A stretch of 64,000 nucleotides of DNA from Fallopia convolvulus. Taxonomy: Eukaryota > Streptophyta > Magnoliopsida > Caryophyllales > Polygonaceae. The notes below the pieces were generated by a model. The model searched no databases, was not told where the DNA came from, and saw only the letters and a program-made list of their open reading frames with translations. Below, in pieces: positions 45,501 through 56,719 of this stretch. The DNA lies in assembly GCA_964016875.1 (NCBI GenBank), contig OZ024718.1, forward strand, positions 1,493,001 through 1,557,000, in the 5' to 3' direction. The stretch's first letter is position 1. Every line of letters starts with the position of its first letter. The position numbers were made by a program, and so were the translations under genes.

Positions 45501-45901
45501 AAGATTGATATAAATACAATTATCCATATTTAGAGTTCGAAACTAATATATTTATTCGTGAGTTACCCTTCACTTGTCAATTGGTTCTAGAATGAATTTA
45601 TGTTAGAAATCTTACATATATACACACACATTATGAATTTATGTTAGAAATCGATCTTACATATGATGTGCATATGCAGTATTGCGAGTGTGTGATAGAG
45701 GACGCACCAACAAACATGAGACATGAACTATGGCTTTCGTTAAACCATATCAACACTTTCCTCTTAGGTTGCTCGCTCTTGACAGCCTCCGTCTGGATAC
45801 ACGATTCGCACTCAAGGACTCATGCGCCACCGCTTCTTGAGTTTCCTCTTCCAGACTTGGGCAACCTCCTCGTCTACTTGCCCTTCCCTTTTCTTGTATG
45901 A
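42571..45901 (+). CDS. Divergent PCNA-like sliding clamp, four exons
   Basis: Exons 42571-42976, 44143-44298, 45388-45458 and 45680-45901 join through GT-AG borders (phases 1, 1, 0) into 284 codons with no stop. The N-terminal domain reads RFTLKLQHPKCLKKVLSAI, VMEVSDSGVIVRVAHVHPA, FQDYDCQWNCRVGLNFREL and DDEAISIYVEES, aligning in order with PCNA domain 1. Exon 2 gives VNMDMPDETLSIHEFKVCIK in the linker position. Exon 3 begins QITMTSTMVTMISGCETLVL, where PCNA has its second-domain strands. Exon 4 gives LWLSLNHINTFLLGCSLL and PLLEFPLPDLGNLLVYLPF, aligning with PCNA LRYxNSF and the C-terminal strands. Ordinary plant PCNA is nearly invariant at about 264 residues; this one is longer, with a 23-residue N-terminal extension, and differs at most positions. 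Role unknown: a replication or repair clamp subunit or a decaying paralogue. Confidence 0.72.
43104..43441 (+). mobile_element. TRIM-type retrotransposon in intron 1 of the PCNA-like gene
   Basis: Two direct repeats of about 115 bp (43104-43220 and 43329-43441) share tagaatgt, cacatctgaaattt, ggcttaaatt and attttaggatg. The primer site tggtatcagag follows the first repeat at 43221, and a purine tract (acgggggcg) precedes the second. The interior is only about 108 bp and has no coding capacity. No clear target duplication was found. Confidence 0.75.
44376..45111 (-). mobile_element. TRIM with three LTRs and two internal regions, PCNA-like intron 2
   Basis: Three direct repeats of about 190-199 bp lie at 44376-44574, 44652-44843 and 44921-45111. 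Each runs from tattgaagtccgtggg to cattctcaaca-like ends (inverse TGTTGAGAAT). Between them are two identical-sized 77-bp spacers, each starting cgcccccaca and ending ctctgatacca or ctctgatgcca, the inverse of a TGGTATCAGAG primer site. The 5-bp word taaac flanks the whole array exactly (44371-44375 and 45112-45116). It is therefore one insertion with a tandem LTR-int-LTR-int-LTR structure. Confidence 0.9.
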
Positions 45902-45925
45902 ATTTTCATTTGGTATAATCATCTA

Positions 45926-45927
<2 letters not shown>

Positions 45928-45965
<38 letters not shown>
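45928..45965. repeat. (TA)n microsatellite after the PCNA-like gene
   Basis: About 19 uninterrupted TA units starting 27 bases after the stop codon of the PCNA-like gene, probably within its 3' untranslated region. Confidence 0.9.
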
Positions 45966-45970
<5 letters not shown>

Positions 45971-46429
45971 AATTGAAACTTCTCGTCAAGAGGATAGATA
46001 GGAACTGAAGGTTCACACGAAACTAAATATTTATTCAATAAGAGTTTATTTGATGAGTTAATTTCTATCGCTATGTATCCAAAAGAAAAAAAAATTCTAC
46101 GAATTTGTGTTTGTATATGATTGTAAACTCAGAAAGGATCAAATAAGCCTTCTACGACATGCATCGTAGAATGCAGTTTAGAGTACAAATGCTCTACATG
46201 GCTAGCCTATAAGCAGGGACGGACAAATAACAAATTGAAAGAGGGTCCGATTTCTTCTATATAGTTAATAGTTCGGTAATTGTCGACGAATTTAAATAGT
46301 CAATACTCTTAAATACGAAAAAGCTGATACTTATTGAGTAATAAATTTTATTTTAGGCCAGGCCAGTTGAGATGCCACCATCCGTCATTATCCAACGAGG
46401 TAGCTATAAAGAGAATGAGATGCTAGACC

Positions 46430-46600
46430 CGTCTGTCCAAGTGTCAATTGGGTCAGTCCAGTTGCACTTGCGGGGACATGTTGAGAATATTGTCTATCTC
46501 ACATCTGAAATATAAAGAGAAATAACCTAGTATATATACCCTTAGGTTACTCCTCCTATTACCAATCAGTTTTAGGTTGAAACCCTACTCACTAGGTTTA
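46430..46600 (+). repeat. TRIM fragment
   Basis: gtccaagtgtcaattgggtc, gttgcacttgcgggga, tgttgaga and tctcacatctgaaat, then attaccaatcagttttaggt, occur in the same order as in the intronic TRIM at 43104-43441. It contains part of the internal region and one LTR. Confidence 0.6.
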
Positions 46601-46649
46601 TGTGTTGGGCTTACATACGTACGTACGATCCCCGATCCATCGGCCCATA

Positions 46650-47040
46650 ACCTTAGAGATTGCATTTTACCATGGTGTGGGATCATTTTGGTGATCATGA
46701 TATTGCCGATTTGGGTGACTTTGTTCCGTCACTTCTTGACTGGGATGGTAAATTTAGTAGTTGCATGGATGGCAATCGTCAAGGTAATCAGGCATGCTTA
46801 TTGTGGGGAATATGGAGTGATAGAATCCAACATATATTTGATAGGGTGGATTGGATCCAACATTCCAACATGAGATCATTAAGCGAAGTTTAGCATATTT
46901 TGGAGAGTTTTTGTCATGGATGTTGTGGAGAAAAAGCCTAGACTAAAGAACTAGAGGAATCCATGTCCGTGGAATGCCGGTGGGACTACATTTGATGTGA
47001 AGTGAAACGGACGACGGATTGGATTTAGCCGTTGGAGACC
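46650..47040 (+). pseudogene. Possible LINE C-terminal relic
   Basis: Frames here give CLLWGIWSDRIQHIFDRVDW, resembling the region between reverse transcriptase and RNase H of plant LINEs (L-W-x-IW-x-x-RN-x-x-F). Further on, PWNAGGTTFDVK resembles the start of the RNase H domain. No sustained frame remains; this is a weak resemblance. Confidence 0.35.
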
Positions 47041-47250
47041 GACTTGACTTCCCAATTTCTTTGAATTAGTAACTTTTCGTTTTCTTTTGAATTTTATGAT
47101 GTATTATCTGATGATCTTGCTTTAAATTAATGTAGTTGAGTTTTTATCGAAAAAATCAAATTTGAAGAGAGTATTGATTGTGCTCAAAATAATCACTAAA
47201 CAAATTATCAAAAGGGGAAAGAAATCATAAGTTGGTCCCAATAAACAAAA

Positions 47251-47623
47251 GGAAAAATGACTCGAAATAATTCCAAGTATCAACTTTCAACCAAAAATAA
47301 TCCGAACTTTGAAAATCACCACCAGCGATACGAACTATCGCAATATTAACCAAAACCGATCCGAACACATTTTCCGACGAGCTTTCCGGAAGAATCAATG
47401 ATGTGGTGGTCATATATATTTTAAACAAGCGTTAAAATATTAAGTTGTTATGTCAGATTTTCGATCGCTACATCATTGATTCCTCCAGAAAACTCGTCGG
47501 AAAATGAGTTTGAATCGTTTTTGGTTAATATTGCGATAGTTCGTATCGATGGTAGTGATTTTCAAACTTCGGATTATTTTTGGTTGAAAGTTGATACTTG
47601 GAATTATTTTGAGTCATTTTTCC
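47251..47623. mobile_element. Long-TIR foldback MITE, 9-bp TSD (Mutator-like)
   Basis: Flanked by exact 9-bp taaacaaaa (47242-47250 and 47624-47632). The two halves are inverted copies: ggaaaaatgactcgaaataa at the left is matched by the inverse of ttattttgagtcatttttcc at the right. The similarity continues through about 160 bp on each side with few mismatches, leaving a short centre. A transcript across it would fold into a long hairpin. Confidence 0.93.
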
Positions 47624-47939
47624 TAAACAAAAATGCGCGTCTTTGGTAAAAGTGTGGCAATATAAATAATCAACCCATTAGTGGATAAGAACGACTAATG
47701 CACTGCTTATTTGCTTGAACACCCATTTAAAATTAATCATATCAAATGCATGTTTTATAATTCATAATACATCGAAGACAAGAAAGTGTGGATATTTTGG
47801 CCCAATAACCATGATCGGCCCAATAGGCTACTTGTGTGCTTATTTGGCCCAAAGGGAAAATCAACATATATTCAAGGCCATACATAGGTCAACAAAATCG
47901 GCTCATATATACAAACTTATCCACAGGAAAAAATGGCAC

Positions 47940-48250
47940 ATAACTAATAAAGACAAAAAAAAGTAAACTATTGATAGACAATTTCGATTTAAATAAGAAG
48001 TCGGCACATGTTAGCGGTAGACAAATGTTCAGCAAGTGCAGTCATTATCTTATGTCTTAGAAACAAGTAAATTATTAGTAGACAATTTCGATTTGAATAA
48101 GAAGTCAGCACATGCATGTAATTGATTTCGCCGCAAAGCTTTCTTCGCAAACAATTACACAATAGGCAAAATCGATTTGAATAATAAGTTGGCAAAGGTA
48201 AATCATGTTTTTGCAAAGCTATCTCAGCAAATCATTGCACCAATTATTTT
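47940..48250. repeat. Direct repeats of a 40-bp unit
   Basis: gacaatttcgatttaaataa, with gaagtcggcacatg, recurs about 110 bp later as gacaatttcgatttgaataa with gaagtcagcacatg, and a third diverged version is near 48160. No coding sequence. Confidence 0.6.
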
Positions 48251-49104
48251 GCCATAAAGCAACAACTTAAAAGTCTCTATCCTTTAGGGTGAATTTATTA
48301 CCTGTATTATTATACAAGAGATTAGGGACAATCGATTGTATACATAAGAAGAAAAGAAGCATACATATCAAACATTGGTGATAGATCATATACGTAGCAT
48401 ATGGTTTGCCTTGGAAAGCATTAATTAATTGTATATTATATCAAGGTAAATGATGACAACTTTTTCTTGTGTACTAAATGTTGGCAATAAGATATGAGCT
48501 AAATTCCCTAATTTGATCTAATCCGCTCGCAATTTATGGGTTATGGGATTTACCCTTGATCTGCTATGAGATTACATTCGGATTAACGACTAATCTGCTT
48601 GCAATTTATGGGTTGACTCTTCATATTAAAAATAAAATATTATTGTTGTAGTTAGTGAAATGAAGAAATAAAATGTCTTAAACTAATGAGTAAGGAAGAA
48701 ATAAAATTAAACGGGTCAAACGTGTTGACCAATAACTTGATCCGGAAATCCATAACACTTAAATACGGATTGTATATCGAATTATGGATCGATTTTATTT
48801 ATTTTATGGGTGCGGGTCGAGTCGGGGTCAATCCCGACCCGTTGGACAGCCATACACAGTGATATATAGTTTCACGCGTGTATATTGTTAGATTAAGATA
48901 ATCCTCGCAATCATAATAATAATGTACATGCATGTTGTGATCAAAAAAGTCTTTACAAATTAAAGTGGACTTGAATTAGGGTGTACCGTGTACGTGTGAT
49001 AAAAGAAACACAAATCCTCAAAACTCTCTTTTGCTTACGCCGGAGAACCTAATACGTTTTTTTCTTGCCGGCTATCTTCTCCGCATAGGGCGGCGTCACC
49101 GTCC

Positions 49105-50934
49105 ATGTCGACCTCTGCTATGGATGTAGACAACCCCCAGAAGCCACCAGACCCACAAGCTACGAACCATATCACAAATCCTCTCTTCCAACCAAATGGC
49201 CAACCAACTTCCAATCTCTTTCCACCGCTGCCTCAAGCCACTCCAACAAGCCAATCCACGCAGACCCAGCCATCTTTCAAGGAAATGATCACCGGTTCTC
49301 AGACTAATAATCCAGTGCCACCACCGATCAATGTATGGGAGGAACGACCGGATCTTTACGACACATATGACGATGAGGAGCCAAAAGAACGCGATCCAAC
49401 ATGCCCAGTCATCACCCTCACAGCAGAGCAAAAGCGGGCCTAACGCCTCCCATGGGCGAGAACACTGATTTTACACATGTTTGACAAGGGTCCTGGATAC
49501 ACTCTCTTAAAAAAGAGGCTTGAAGCAAAATGGTCACTAAAAGGGGAATTACGACTCGTGGAAGACTACTACCATGTTCTAACACAAGGACCTTGGATGA
49601 TCGGTGACAACTACTTGATGATTTGAAGATGGCAACCCAATTTTGATCCTTATAATGATAAGGATAAGATTCTCACGGCATGGATTCGTATCCCAGGACT
49701 CCCCCTTGAATATTTCAATGAGGATTTTCTAAACCTCATAGGACAAGAAATTGGTAAAGTGGTAAGGGTGGATCGCACTACTCTTGCCGCCCATCGAGGC
49801 CAATTCGTTCGTTTGGGGGTGGAGATCGATTTAAGCCAACAGCTCTTGTCCAAGTTCCAATTCAAAGGCCGCTACTGGATGGTCCAATATGAAGGCATTC
49901 AGATGTTATGTTACAACTGTGGGCGCATTGGCCATAGTATGAATAAATGCCCGACAATTGTCAATGCTGAAACCAATCTAGAACAAGCCGACGCTCCAGC
50001 GCCGTCACCATCAAAGAATATCCATGCACCACCAGAAGATGGCTTTGGCCCATGGATGAAAGTTTCAAAACCGATGAGGCGCCAAAAATCCACACCAACC
50101 AATCACGCCCCGGGAAAAACAACATGATCACCGGAAATCAACCCACCGCCGACAAACACGCAATCCGGGACGTCGTCCGCATCCCAAGATGTGAACACGA
50201 GGAAAAGTGGACAACTCGGCAGCAGAGTGTGAACTCGAAGACAGCTCAACACCAGGGATCGCGCTACGCAATCCTAGCAAAAGATATGGGCGTTGAGAAA
50301 GATCAGCAGCAAATATTGCCTAGCCTTCCGAATCTTTCAACCAACAAGGAAACTTGCCATACAAGATACCAGTCAACAAGAGACAACTAGGCAAATTGTG
50401 CAATTTGAATCCCGGACTAGCACGAAGGAAATTCAATCTTCTAAAAAGAAAGATAAGAGAGAAGGCAAAGATTCTATCCTTTCACAAACAAGGAAACGGG
50501 CCGGGAAAAACGCAACACGAGCCTCGGTAAAATCTAAAGATATTGTAATAAAAAAAGCTCAACTTATCCAGCAAGCCGCTCTCCAACAGATAACAAAAGC
50601 CACGCCTACGATCCTCCAAAACCCTAATAAGCCTCTTCAAGCCAACCTTACTCCACATCCCTCACTAGTAAGCAACGCCATCGCTACATCCAACCCACCT
50701 ACTGCCTTGCCACAAACCACAAACCATGAACCACTTCCCCCGCCCAACGATCCTAACAGTGCTCCCGTCCCTTGTCTTGAACCACCAAAACATTCGGGTG
50801 TCAAGCCTCCTGACGGGACCCTTCCTCCCGAGACTCCCGAAAATTGCCATTGTCATGATCGCGGAATTCCATGCAATCATGGCGGAAACAACGACGGTGC
50901 AATGCTAAATATCCATGCCGGACAGGCTCAATGA
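49105..50934 (+). pseudogene. LINE ORF1 (DUF4283-like and CCHC zinc knuckle), broken
   Basis: From MSTSAMDVDNPQ the frame runs to a TAA at 49441, continues in the same frame past a TGA near 49626, and reaches 50127. Recognisable parts are KGELRLVEDYYHVLTQGPWM and WIRIPGLPLEYFNEDFL (DUF4283-type), then CYNCGRIGHSMNKC, a CCHC knuckle with all four ligands. Beyond 50127 the reading shifts frame twice (SRYAILAKDM near 50260, then a Lys-rich and Pro-rich stretch) to about 50934. Role in intact elements: RNA binding and ribonucleoprotein formation. Confidence 0.8.
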
Positions 50935-53900
50935 TGCACTTCGGTGCCTACGAAACTTGGGCTTAGATCTCCGATCTGCGAACTACTATTCTATGCTTCC
51001 AATCAGTGTTTCCTTCCTTGAAACAGTGTTATCCATGATTAGTCTCAATATACTAATTTGGAATGTGCGAGGTGCAGGCGGCACCGGGTTCCTGTCTTCT
51101 TTACGGGAACTTATTCGTATTCACAACCCACGAGTTATTGCCCTTGTGGAGCCCCGAATTAGCGGACCGCGAGCGGATGAAGTCTGTCGTCTTATTGGAA
51201 TGGATGGCTGCATCAGAGTTGAATCTCAGGGCCTTGTCCGAGGAATCTGGCTCCGCCGGAGAGATGAAGAACCTTGGATCTTATCTGCTATTTACACTGC
51301 ACCAAACCCAACTGATCGTGCAGCGCTTTGGGATCACCTTGGTGACTTTGCTTCAATGAATAACAGGCCATGGCTTCTTGCAGGTGATTTTAACGCCACC
51401 TTTGGTCCCCATGAACGGAATAGCTCTTCTACTAGCTCGAACCAAGCGTCCGATATTTTCCGTCATTGGGTTGACCAGCTTGGATTAATTGATATGGGCT
51501 TCTCCGGACCCAAAATACACGTGGTCAACGGGTACGAGCATGAGAACATATTCAGCTGCTAGACTTGACAAAGGCCTTTATTCGATTAGCTGGAGAACGC
51601 GCTTTCCGGATGCCACTGTTACTCATCTATCGGCCCCATCCTCTGATCATAGGCCACTCCTTATCAGTCTCGAGCTGAACCAACAGAGCTCCTCTTCACA
51701 CAATCGGCCCTTCCGCTTCTTGGCTGCGTGGATGCTCCACGATAGCTTTCGTGAGTTTCTAGGTTCAACATGGAATAACGAATCTGACCTCCCACACGCA
51801 CTCGATACTCTCACCATAAGATTGTCCAAGTGGAATCGGGAAGTTTTTGGCAATATCTTCTATAGGAAACGGAAGCTTTGGGCTCGTTTGAACGGGGTTA
51901 GGCGCTGTCTTGCAAACAGACCGTCCCAATTCTTTATTGACCTTGAACGACAACTCAACCGGGAGCTCGAACAAGTTCTTCAGCAGGAACAATATCTTTG
52001 GTATCAAAAATCTCGGACCTCCTTTTTCCTAGAAGGGGATCGCAATACGCGATATTACCACTTATCCACCATCATTCGACGTCGGGATAATAGAGTGGAT
52101 ACTCTGCAAAACTCGAATGGTGAATGGATTTATGATCCAATGGAATTGCAAAACCTGGTTCTTTCCTATTTCTCTGGATTGTATTCTGAAGACACTTCGG
52201 CCAGCTCGAACAGTAATACATCTAGATCTCACTCGTTCCCACAGATGAGTGAAACTGATTTTGAGACACTGTCAGCAACCTTCACAACTTATGATGTATG
52301 GAATGCTCTAAAAGAAATGAATCCGTTCAAGGCGCCAGGCCCGGACGGGTACCCTGCTACTTTTTACCAGCGGAACTGGGAAATAGTTGGTGACCAAGTT
52401 TCCAAATTGACACTGGATATCCTGAATTTGGTATTTTGCCCCAGAACATCAGCAACGCTCTCCTTGTGCTTATTCCGAAAGTCGACAACCCAGCTAGTCC
52501 TGCACAATTCAGACCGATTGCACTACTTAATGTTATTTTCAAGATTGCAACTAAGGCGCTAGTGAACAGACTCAAACCCATACCACCGAGTCTCATTTCC
52601 CCGGCCCAAGCAAGCTTCATCTTGGGGAGACAGATAATTGACAACGTCGTGATAGTCCAAGAAGTCTTGCATACCATGTCGGCAGCCCGTAATTCTACCA
52701 ATTGGATGTTATTAAAAATAGACCTTGAAAAGGCCTATGACAGGATCCGCTGGGCTTTTCTCGAAGAAATCCTCAACGAGGCAAATTTTCCAGCCCACCT
52801 TGTCTCCGTGATCATGAAGTGTCAAACAGCAGGCTCGATGGAACTAATTTGGAATGGTTCTCGTTCGGGCTCTTTCAATCCATCAAGAGGTGTGAGACAG
52901 GGTGATCCGCTATCCCCCTACTTGTTCGTCCTTTGCATGGAACGGCTCTCGCATATTATTCAATCCGCTGTGTCAGATGGATCGTGGAAACCTATTAATA
53001 TAGGTGGTGTTTCAATCTCACACTTATTTTTCGCTGATGATCTTGTATTGATGGCTGAGGCATCGGTAGACCAGGCTCAAGTCATTAAAGATTGCCTCCT
53101 CCAATTCTGTTCAAGCTCCGGGGAGAAAGTTAACTTCAATAAGAGCTCCGTCTTATTCTCTAAGAGAGTTAATAGCAGTAAAGCACCACCATTGCTGCCA
53201 TTAGCTCCCTGCTTTCCATAGCGATCGAGACAGATTTTGGGACCTATTTGGGTATTCCAACAGCCACTGGCCGCATGACGACTGACCGCTACCAATTTTT
53301 ACTCGATAGAATCAAAAATCGCCTATCTGGATGGCAATCGAAGTGTCTATCAGCAGCTGGCCGGACGACCCTAGCAAATTCCGTCGTACTGAGCCTTCCT
53401 GTTCACGTCATGCAAGCTTCGCTGGTTCCTAGAGAAACTTGTGATGCAATCGACGCACAAGTGAGAAGCTTTATTTGGGGATCCACCCCCGAAAAACGGA
53501 AGATACACCTCCTAGGCTGGGATAAAGTTGCACAACCAAAACGCCATGGTGGTTTGGGGGTGCGCTCGATGAGGCATTCGAACTCTGCTTTCCTTGCAAA
53601 GGTTAGTTGGCGTACTCTTCAGGAACCACAGTCTCTTTGGAGCCGACTCATCAAGGGGAAATATTGTGATGGCCGAGCTGACATCGATATGTTTTGTCAC
53701 CGTCCGATCAGTTCACATATCTGGAAAGGCATTGTTCATGGCGCGGAAACTCTTGCCGTCGACATTCGTATGGCTGTTGGCAATGGGCAATCAACTTTCT
53801 TTTGGTATCATCCATGGATTGATGGAAAGCCTCTTGCTGATATTGTTAACGCACCAATTCCAAGTGTTATTTGTGATGCAACTGTTGCTGAAATGTGGTG

Positions 53901-55107
53901 TGGCACTGACTGGGATTGGAGTACTTTAGACCCGGTTTTGCCGACTCACATTCGACAGCGTCTTATGTCTGTTCGCCTTGTCAATGATGAGGTTGTAGCT
54001 GATAAACCTTTCTGGAACCTTACGCCTTCAGGCCTCTTCTCCACCAGGTCTGCCATCAAAATCCACCAGTGTACCCTGCTAACGAGAGGCCCTATGGGAG
54101 AAAATTTGGAAGACGCCAGTTCAACAACGTATCCGTCAATTTATGTTTTTGGCCGCACATAATAGTCTCTTGTGTAATGTAAACAGATTACGGCGCCACA
54201 TCGGAACTGATTTAGCTTGTCCAAGGTGTAATCAAGATGAAACTTTGCTCCATCTCCTTCGTGACTGTGCTGCAATCCGGAACGTTTGGTTGGCCCTCAC
54301 AAGTAACAGCCTGCCTCCTAATTTTTTCTCCACTGATTGTCTCAAGACATGGCTGCTTACCAATGTTTACAAACACGACAACTGGAGCACGACTTTTGGA
54401 TATATGTTATGGTTCTCTTGGAAAACAAGGAACAAACTGGTGTTTGATCAAATTGATGAAGTTGGTAAACTTTCTCGACGTGTGGTTTCAAATGCCGAAG
54501 CCTTTCGAATTGCCTTTCTCCGACAACAAGCGAGAATTGTCACCCATTCCCCTGGAAGCAACTCTACTACTGTCAACCGTCACAATCTTCAATGGGAAGC
54601 ACCTCCGGAAGGTTGGATCAAGCTGAATTGTGACGCATCTTGCAAAGAAGATCTTAATTTAGCTGGTGGTGGAGGAGTCCTTCGGGATTCTACAGGCCAA
54701 CTGATCAAAGCATATGTCTTTAAGTGTGGTGCGTGTGACGTCCTCACTGCTGAATTATGGGCTGTTTATCATGGAATCAGTCTTGCAAAAACTCTTAATG
54801 TGCAAAGATTGTTGGTTGAGACTGATTCTAGCATAGCTGTCAAGCTCTTACAAGACAAGAATCTGCAGTTCACCGGGACATTCACCTAATCGAAAGTTGC
54901 ATCACACTGCTGGACACTTTTACATTCACTCCCAAGATCAAGTTCAGTCCAAGAGAAACAAACAAGCTAGCTGATGCAATAGCAAGGACTTCACATGCCT
55001 CAAGTTCCCCTTTTTCCATATTAAGCACTCTAGATGCTAATTTCTTCACTATTATGAATAACGACATTGTAGCCGTTACTGGGCATGTAAACTCTATTCC
55101 AGCTTAA
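50915..55107 (+). pseudogene. LINE ORF2: endonuclease, reverse transcriptase, RNase H, frameshifted
   Basis: The endonuclease part shows LNILIWNVRGAGG, VIALVEPRISG, LLAGDFNA and, after a frameshift near 51510, YTWST, RLDKGL and the catalytic SSDHRPL. The reverse transcriptase part shows KAPGPDGYPATFYQ, a frameshift near 52430, LIPKVDNPASPAQFRPIALL, KIDLEKAYDRIRW, GVRQGDPLSPYLF and FADDLVLM. After further shifts near 53210 and 54100 there are GGLGVRS, a zinc motif CPRCNQDETLLHLLRDC, and RNase H segments LNCDASCKED, AELWAVYHG and VETDSSIAVKLL. A last shift near 54875 leads to NKLADAIAR and a stop at 55105. At least five frame changes prevent translation. Confidence 0.88.
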
Positions 55108-55450
55108 TTAACTTTCGCAAGGGCTTAGGCCCTCTTTCCCGACAAAAAAAAAAAGAAACCAAGTTTCGAGGTTCGTGTATACAGGCAGGGTCAGGCGGGC
55201 AACAAGTGCTAAAACTGACAACACTAGCATGCATGCAATTGATGCTTCAACCCATCATGAATAAGACAAAAAGAGATTGGAATCATCACCAAAGTATTTA
55301 TTATACCCATCAAAATTGTATACAGCTAGCATATGTAACTAATGAATACAGACGGGGTACTATACTTTGCTATATATGGAAGGATTTTTGAATATCTTCC
55401 ACTACCAAAATTTTTGAATATCTCACTATTAGTTTGATACCTGAAATTTT

Positions 55451-56049
55451 TTATTGCTCGATATCTTCTGGTTGATCTTCTGGTTGATCTCCTTCTCCTC
55501 CTCTTTGTTCCCTTCTCATCTTGAAAAAATTCTTCAAGAGATTGTTGGCCATGTGCGCGGAGACTATGGTTATAACAGCGGTGAAAAGTAGCAATAATTT
55601 GACCACCCATATTTCTAGATTGGTGGTAGGGTGTATATCTCCATACCCTAATTAAACAAACACAAAAAATATTGTTATTGTTAGTACCACATCACTTAGC
55701 TATTGCATGCAATATATATAGGAGGAGCTAGTAACTTACCAAGTGTAGATAGGGTTACATAGCTAAAGTAGACAGCTCTAGAGTAGCGGGTGAAGAGAGG
55801 AAGTTGAGTGAAACTAGGGTCATGAGCACTGAACCAATTGTGTCTTTGGAGGGTGGCTATATAGCACAATATGCATGCACAAACATGAAGCCAATATATG
55901 TCTAAAGCTATGACTTTAGCAAACCTGACCCCTAATAAGCACTTTTGGTAGCCTTTTTGCTTGATTTTTCTATCAAGTATGTCTTGCCAATGAAGAATCT
56001 TCTTAAAAAGAACTATTTTAAGCCACAAACACCGGACCATCCAAGGCAC
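55451..56049 (-). pseudogene. Pore-only fragment of a SKOR/GORK-like K+ channel, copy 1
   Basis: Two exons, 56049-55740 and 55647-55451, join in phase 1 into 168 codons plus stop. They encode the end of S4, the S4-S5 linker and S5 (LGVRFAKVIALDIYWLHVCA), the turret, the pore with selectivity filter YVTLSTLGYGDIHP, S6 (FTAVITIVSAHMANNLLKNF) and a short charged tail ending EDIEQ. The frame starts at a splice acceptor (gtag), so upstream exons for S1-S4 should precede it but none was found. The cyclic-nucleotide, ankyrin and KHA domains of full channels are missing. The frame is open and the filter intact, so a small pore protein from ATG at 56040 is conceivable; I regard it as a partial gene copy. 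Confidence 0.72.
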
Positions 56050-56619
56050 CTACATTACATGCATGGATATGAGACCTCCTTTTTAGGATCATTACACGAG
56101 GGTAACGGACTATGCTTGTCTCCCCGGTGTTCTGCAACCTCGTGGAATCACCGTTTGAGTTTGCATTCATTAACTATTCTCCACTATTCCTGTTGATTTT
56201 GAGTTGGATCTTCGGTGGGTTGTTCCTAGTTAGCACTTTGATTAAGATAGTCAGACTTCGTGACAGCAGTTAGACACCCTGGTACACACTCTTGCAAGCT
56301 CATGGATTTGTAGTTTCCATCCATTGTTCCATATGGGATTGTTGCATATCACTTGATATGTTTTTCCTCATTTTACTTTTATATGTTTATTGTTTCGCAT
56401 GATATTGCAATTATATTTTTTGCTTTGTTATTGCCTCTAGATGAATCATTTTCCCTTGTGCGCTTTGAGTTCTATTTGCAGCTTGTGGTGTGTTTTCGTC
56501 TCTTCTATGATACATGCTTTTTTTAGGGATGTGTTTTACCCGTGTCAAGTGTTCGACCGCTTTTTTTCTTCGTAAGTGTGTTGTTGTTATTTATGTTCAA
56601 TGTTTTGGTCCTTGACTCA

Positions 56620-56710
56620 GTGGCTAATATGTGTGGTTTGGTATTTGTTTTGTGGTTAGTATTTGGTTTGGTATTTGTTTTGTGGTTAGTATTTTCGGTT
56701 TTGTGGTTGG
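56620..56710. repeat. Short tandem repeat of a 31-bp unit
   Basis: ggtttggtatttgttttgtg, with gttagtatt, occurs twice in direct succession, followed by a partial third unit. A hydrophobic 60-codon ORF across it is an artefact of the repeat. Confidence 0.7.
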
Positions 56711-56719
56711 TTAGCGAGC

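Larger units (their letters stand above)
49010..55150 (+). mobile_element. Nearly full-length plant L1-type LINE, frameshifted
   Basis: A 6.1-kb element with ORF1 (nucleic-acid binding), then ORF2 (endonuclease, reverse transcriptase, zinc-binding and RNase H segments), ending in an A-run at about 55143-55153. The 9-bp word aaaagaaac occurs just before the 5' end (49001-49009) and at the tail (55151-55159) and may be the target duplication, although its A-richness makes the exact border uncertain. Domain order is complete and only a handful of frameshifts and stops are present, so it is younger than the other LINE remnants here. Confidence 0.88.

Noticed and set aside
45641..45679. An alternative start upstream of the PCNA-like last exon
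   Set aside because: The region contains the splice acceptor of exon 4 (gcag at 45676-45679) and joins in frame with exon 3, so it is better read as intron.
48480..48870. Another possible hAT MITE, right end near ttggacagccata
   Set aside because: Only one terminus-like end and no target duplication could be found.
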